A program made the position numbers and the translations under genes. This document shows positions 63,139-64,000 of a stretch of DNA of 64,000 nucleotides, piece by piece. Below the pieces are notes generated by a model that saw nothing but the letters and a program-made list of their open reading frames with translations, ran no database searches and was not told where the DNA came from. The stretch's first letter is position 1. Each line of letters begins with the position of its first letter. Origin of the DNA: Paraspadella gotoi (Eukaryota; Chaetognatha); the NCBI GenBank assembly GCA_051294375.1, contig CM119265.1, positions 17,984,484 through 18,048,483 of the forward strand, written 5' to 3'.

Positions 63139-63336
63139 ATGGAAAGAAAACCGGACGAAGGGTTTAAGGATTTAGCGTCATCATCCAAGTGGTTGGCTGC
63201 AGCGGCAAGAAGGGCGGCAGAAGTGTCAGCGGTAAAGGCAGCAGTGGCACGATTATCAGTTGCAGCATCAGGCGTCGCGGCAGCGGCGTCAGGGTTGGCG
63301 GCGAAGCTGAGGGGGCGAAAGAATAGCTGTATTTAG
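63139..63336 (+). CDS. Possible Ala-rich ORF, coding strand uncertain
   Basis: 65 codons from ATG 63139, ending NSCI at TAG, with an Ala/Ser-rich centre from degenerate GCA/GCG/GTC triplets. The opposite strand is also open and reads an acidic Ala/Asp/Thr-rich peptide (FAANPDAAAATPDAATDN). The 3-base periodicity with varied third positions suggests translated or formerly translated DNA. I cannot choose the strand. Confidence 0.2.
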   Translation: MERKPDEGFKDLASSSKWLAAAARRAAEVSAVKAAVARLSVAASGVAAAASGLAAKLRGRKNSCI

Positions 63337-64000
63337 AAGCAAAACAAAAATAAAAAATAAAATCAAGACCATTTACGCAAATTTTTGTAATTGATTAATT
63401 TCCATCAGGTGGGCAATAGAGCAAATTTTTCCTTCATCTTTTTACGAAATCTGTAGTTCATTATAACGATAAGTTTATGAGTATTCATTCCCTGAACTTC
63501 ATGGAGTCTAGAGAAAAGGTACTGACTCAAATCTCTCTCTCTTAAAAGAAAAAAAAATTACAAGCTTTGCCATTTCCGCTTTGACAAATCATTTGGCATC
63601 GCAAAGATCTTCTTCTTCTTTAAGTATTTTATGTACCCGTTGTAACACCCCCCACCCACACCGCTGCCGATTCTATTATTTTTACTTCCACATCACCACC
63701 CTGATTTCACGATCCTTATGGCTCTTATTTCATTTCATGATTGCAAGGAGGAACTTCCGACATGTCACTCTTGTCTTCATGTCTTCCTCCCTTTTTCCCT
63801 CTATTTCTTGTCTGCTTATTCTTATTCTATAAACCACCTTTTCCTTTTTTTATTTTTCTATTTCTGTTCACTGAACTCATTCTTCCCTTCTCCCTCTACC
63901 ATCTCATTTTTCCCATTCCCTGCACCCCCTCCCATCATATCCTTTTTTTCCTTTTTTCCTTTTTTTTTTTTTTTGCCAAATTCCTCTTCGAAAGAATCGA
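63337..64000. other. Pyrimidine-rich, no recognised gene
   Basis: T/C-rich plus strand to the end of the window, with T runs. The single 83-codon frame at 63581 is compositional. Confidence 0.5.

Overview
The window reads as nuclear DNA of an animal, probably a protostome invertebrate. It has spliced genes with GT-AG introns, AT-rich non-coding DNA with GC-rich coding islands, and a very high density of (GA)n/(CT)n and other simple repeats. There is no operon organisation, no bacterial-type gene, and I found no rRNA, tRNA or CRISPR array. Thirteen runs of N interrupt the sequence; five of them are exactly 25 N long.

One gene can be identified with confidence: a Shaw/Kv3 (KCNC)-type voltage-gated potassium channel on the minus strand, about 42.5-48.0 kb. 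Five exons with matching phases (47223-47046, 46772-46611, 45268-45141, 44921-44821, 43595-42758) give an uninterrupted 468-residue reading frame. It contains the T1 zinc motif, S1-S6, five S4 charges and the TTVGYGD pore signature. A probable N-terminal exon (48039-47644) is cut by a gap. A probable C-terminal tail lies one frame away after a six-base homopolymer. Intron 4 of the exon series holds a 611-bp fold-back transposon flanked by an exact 9-bp target-site duplication.

Three large direct duplications shape the rest: 12.85-18.92 kb (unit about 3 kb), 20.26-33.86 kb (unit about 6.8 kb) and 51.55-53.09 kb (unit about 0.7-0.9 kb). In each pair one copy holds N gaps and has regular repeats or open frames. 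The other copy is gap-free but peppered with single-base indels. This pattern fits unmerged contig and gap-fill sequence better than biological duplication. In the two large pairs the cleaner copies (16.1-18.9 and 27.2-33.9 kb) keep candidate exons open that are broken in the partner.

Other plausible coding pieces are a small predicted secreted protein (55110-55733, polyA signal at 55825), an exon at 8903-9203 bounded by good splice sites, acidic or GC-rich exons near 16.6, 18.5-19.2, 31.5-33.4 and 49.6-50.0 kb, and short exons at 59.2-60.05 kb. Two promoter-like clusters lie at 58540-58614 (E-box, palindromes, TATA) and 59956-60052 (CCAAT, two perfect CRE sites, splice donor). Everything else is non-coding, simple-repeat or purine/pyrimidine-biased DNA in which I recognise no gene.
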